Shown piece after piece: positions 59,391-60,000 of a stretch of DNA of 60,000 nt (position 1 is its first letter; each line of letters starts with the position of its first letter). The DNA is taken from positions 2,028,501-2,088,500 of the forward strand of contig NC_092671.1 of NCBI RefSeq assembly GCF_964355755.1. Reading direction: 5' to 3'. This DNA comes from Antedon mediterranea. Its lineage: Eukaryota; Echinodermata; Crinoidea; Comatulida; Antedonidae. A model generated the notes under the pieces. The model was not told the origin of the DNA. It did no database searches and was given only the letters and a program-made list of their open reading frames with translations. The translations under genes and the position numbers were made by a program.

Positions 59391-60000
59391 CTAAAAACAA
59401 ACAATAATATGTTAGTGTTTTACACTATAATACTGTAGGCTGATGATTTGTATGTATCTTTGGTTTAGCTATTAAATAAAAAAACATTTGATTCAATAAG
59501 GTACAGTATAATGAAATACAATAATTCAATTTTAGTTACCAATTTAAATAAAAAAGTAAAATGTTCTGATTACTAAAGACAGTCTCTGTATAATAATTAT
59601 TAAAACACTAAAATCTCAAGTCTAAGCCTAATAATTTAAATGGAATACTAACAGTAACATGAGCTAATATTTACTTAACATTTAAGTGGACGTAATTACT
59701 ATTTAACTAGTGTACGTGCCTCATCTGCGTATGTTAGCACATACTTATATTATAATACAAATTCAACGATGGTAAGACCAAAATTTCTTTCTTTTAAATT
59801 TTTTTATCAAACAATCAATAATTTAAAATACAAGATTATTTTAAACAAATTTATAGATAAAATTAATAAACTAATTCAGTATCTTCCATTAAAATTTTAA
59901 TATTAATAAACTCATAATTTTTACTCAATTTGTAATTCATAATTTACACAAGAGATAAAAATGTTATGAGATACAGGTATAACAAAAACCATCAGTTTGA
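59391..60000. other. Sp-family gene intron running off the window
   Basis: AT-rich sequence upstream of the Btd-box exon. I see no exon or repeat. Confidence 0.45.

Overview
The window is nuclear DNA of an animal, AT-rich and full of introns, and most likely from a marine invertebrate deuterostome. Three things point there. The genes are metazoan orthologues split by GT-AG introns. The repeats are typical animal non-coding elements: tRNA-derived SINEs, MITEs, Helitron-like elements and minisatellites. A Ty3/gypsy element at the left edge has the protease-then-integrase order of the Gmr1 group, which was described from deuterostomes. I cannot name the species; an echinoderm-like genome is a guess.

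Layout. (1) 1-22,231, minus strand: the 5' six coding exons of an ANKIB1 orthologue (ankyrin plus RBR-type E3 ubiquitin ligase). The gene continues off the left edge. Its introns hold the Gmr1-like retrotransposon (1-2831), several MITEs and SINEs, a Helitron-like element interrupted by a 2.3-kb foldback element, and a 1.2-kb 16-bp satellite. (2) 22,232-28,236: divergent intergenic region with a GAT-rich microsatellite and MITEs; no gene seen. (3) 28,237-48,215, plus strand: a complete 20-exon proton-coupled oligopeptide transporter (SLC15/PEPT1-2 type, 774 residues). All 20 exon phases join without a conflict. Intron 9 begins with 33 head-to-tail copies of its own 5' splice site. (4) 50,350-52,998, minus strand: a single-exon 882-residue protein joining about ten ankyrin repeats to a Mab-21/cGAS-like nucleotidyltransferase with the catalytic acidic residues kept. 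(5) 57,123-59,390, minus strand: the last three coding exons of an Sp-family zinc-finger transcription factor (Btd box plus three C2H2 fingers), which continues off the right edge.

The genes do not form an operon. PEPT and the ankyrin-nucleotidyltransferase gene are convergent, with about 2.1 kb between their stop codons. ANKIB1 and PEPT are divergent. The ankyrin-cGAS-like gene is the best candidate for an under-described system: a possible cyclic-nucleotide-producing immune sensor with an ankyrin recognition arm. The array of perfect splice donors in PEPT intron 9 is the most unusual non-coding structure.

All exon joins were made by reading the sequence by eye, using splice signals, frame and recalled family similarity. 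No alignment or transcript data were available.
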